Shown one piece after another: positions 63,645-64,000 of a stretch of DNA of 64,000 nucleotides. Under the pieces are notes generated by a model, which ran no database searches, was not told where the DNA came from, and saw only the letters and a program-made list of their open reading frames with translations. Origin of the DNA: Portunus trituberculatus (Eukaryota > Arthropoda > Malacostraca > Decapoda > Portunidae); the NCBI RefSeq assembly GCF_017591435.1, contig NC_059304.1:15938893-16002892 (forward strand). The letters are read 5' to 3'. A program made the position numbers and the translations under genes. Positions within the stretch are counted from its first letter, which is position 1; the number at the start of each line of letters is the position of its first letter.

Positions 63645-63982
63645 AGACCATTTTATTGATATCAGGAAGGGTGTATGGAGGGCAGAAGATTAATGGCCAC
63701 AGTCTTCACTATTTAAACCCCCACATGAGTTTGTGAAGCTGTAGAAAATCACCAAATAGTCACCAGAATGAATAGGGAGACTCATGTTTTTTAGGGCATT
63801 TTAAGACAGTTTGTCATGTTTTTAGGACATTTTACGACAGTTTGGGTAGGATGAGACCATTTTATTGACATCAGGAAGGGTGTATGGAGGACAGAAGATT
63901 AATGGCCACAGTCTTCACTATTTAAACCCCCACATGAGTTTGTGAAGCTGTATAAAATCACCAAATAGTCACCAGAATGAAT
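63645..63982. mobile_element. Two partial TTAA-MITE units (pair of 27729-28070)
   Basis: Same two modules and spacer as the paralog. The duplication continues to the window edge. Confidence 0.8.
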
Positions 63983-64000
63983 AGATAAATGGACAGATAG

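Overview
This window looks like nuclear DNA from an arthropod, most likely a decapod crustacean such as a crab or shrimp. The evidence is indirect: spliced eukaryotic genes, very dense and long dinucleotide microsatellites, many degenerate non-LTR retrotransposons (LINEs), short TTAGG/CCTAA-type motifs, and TTAA-flanked repeats. The species cannot be named from sequence alone. A run of exactly 500 N (21594-22093) marks a scaffold gap.

Layout. (1) 1-10.3 kb, minus strand: the first five coding exons of the TFIIH subunit p52 gene (GTF2H4/Tfb2). Its 6.5-kb intron 1 holds a 5.1-kb MULE-type DNA transposon (4997-10104) with inverted terminal repeats and an 8-bp target duplication. The transposase gene of that element has PHD-like, FLYWCH and MULE domains, and its first exon is split by a LINE (7993-9705). 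(2) 12.45-19.45 kb, plus strand: a six-exon gene encoding a secreted protein of about 300 residues with a signal peptide, a coiled coil and a C-terminal CUB domain. A CR1-like LINE sits in one intron, inside a giant (TA)n tract. (3) 20-28 kb: old LINE debris, the gap, then a LINE/SINE/microsatellite block whose two halves recur at 43.2-44.9 kb and 59.8-64.0 kb. (4) 28.1-32.7 kb: a mixed stretch with isolated exon-like pieces, namely a mitochondrial ribosomal protein S7 exon, a PHD finger, and a cathepsin B first coding exon with a poly-valine signal peptide. (5) 32.7-44.1 kb: a nest of minus-strand CR1-like LINE copies, almost every one bounded by (TG)n. (6) 45.1-48.2 and 55.7-59.7 kb: two copies of a block built from TTAA MITEs and a 31-bp minisatellite. 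Each copy carries one piggyBac-like insertion that the other lacks. (7) 48.9-51.7 kb: a possible minus-strand transcription unit with a 61-67-bp minisatellite. (8) 51.9-55.7 kb: giant (TA)n tracts around a poly(A)-tailed LINE and a CR1-like LINE 3' end.

Two host genes are well supported (GTF2H4 and the CUB gene). They are divergently transcribed and lie about 2.2 kb apart. Nearly everything else is mobile or tandemly repeated DNA, and its interest lies in nested insertions, microsatellite-flanked retroelements, and duplicated blocks that serve as natural empty-site comparisons. Exon boundaries were inferred by hand from splice signals, reading phase and family similarity; no alignment or database search was run.
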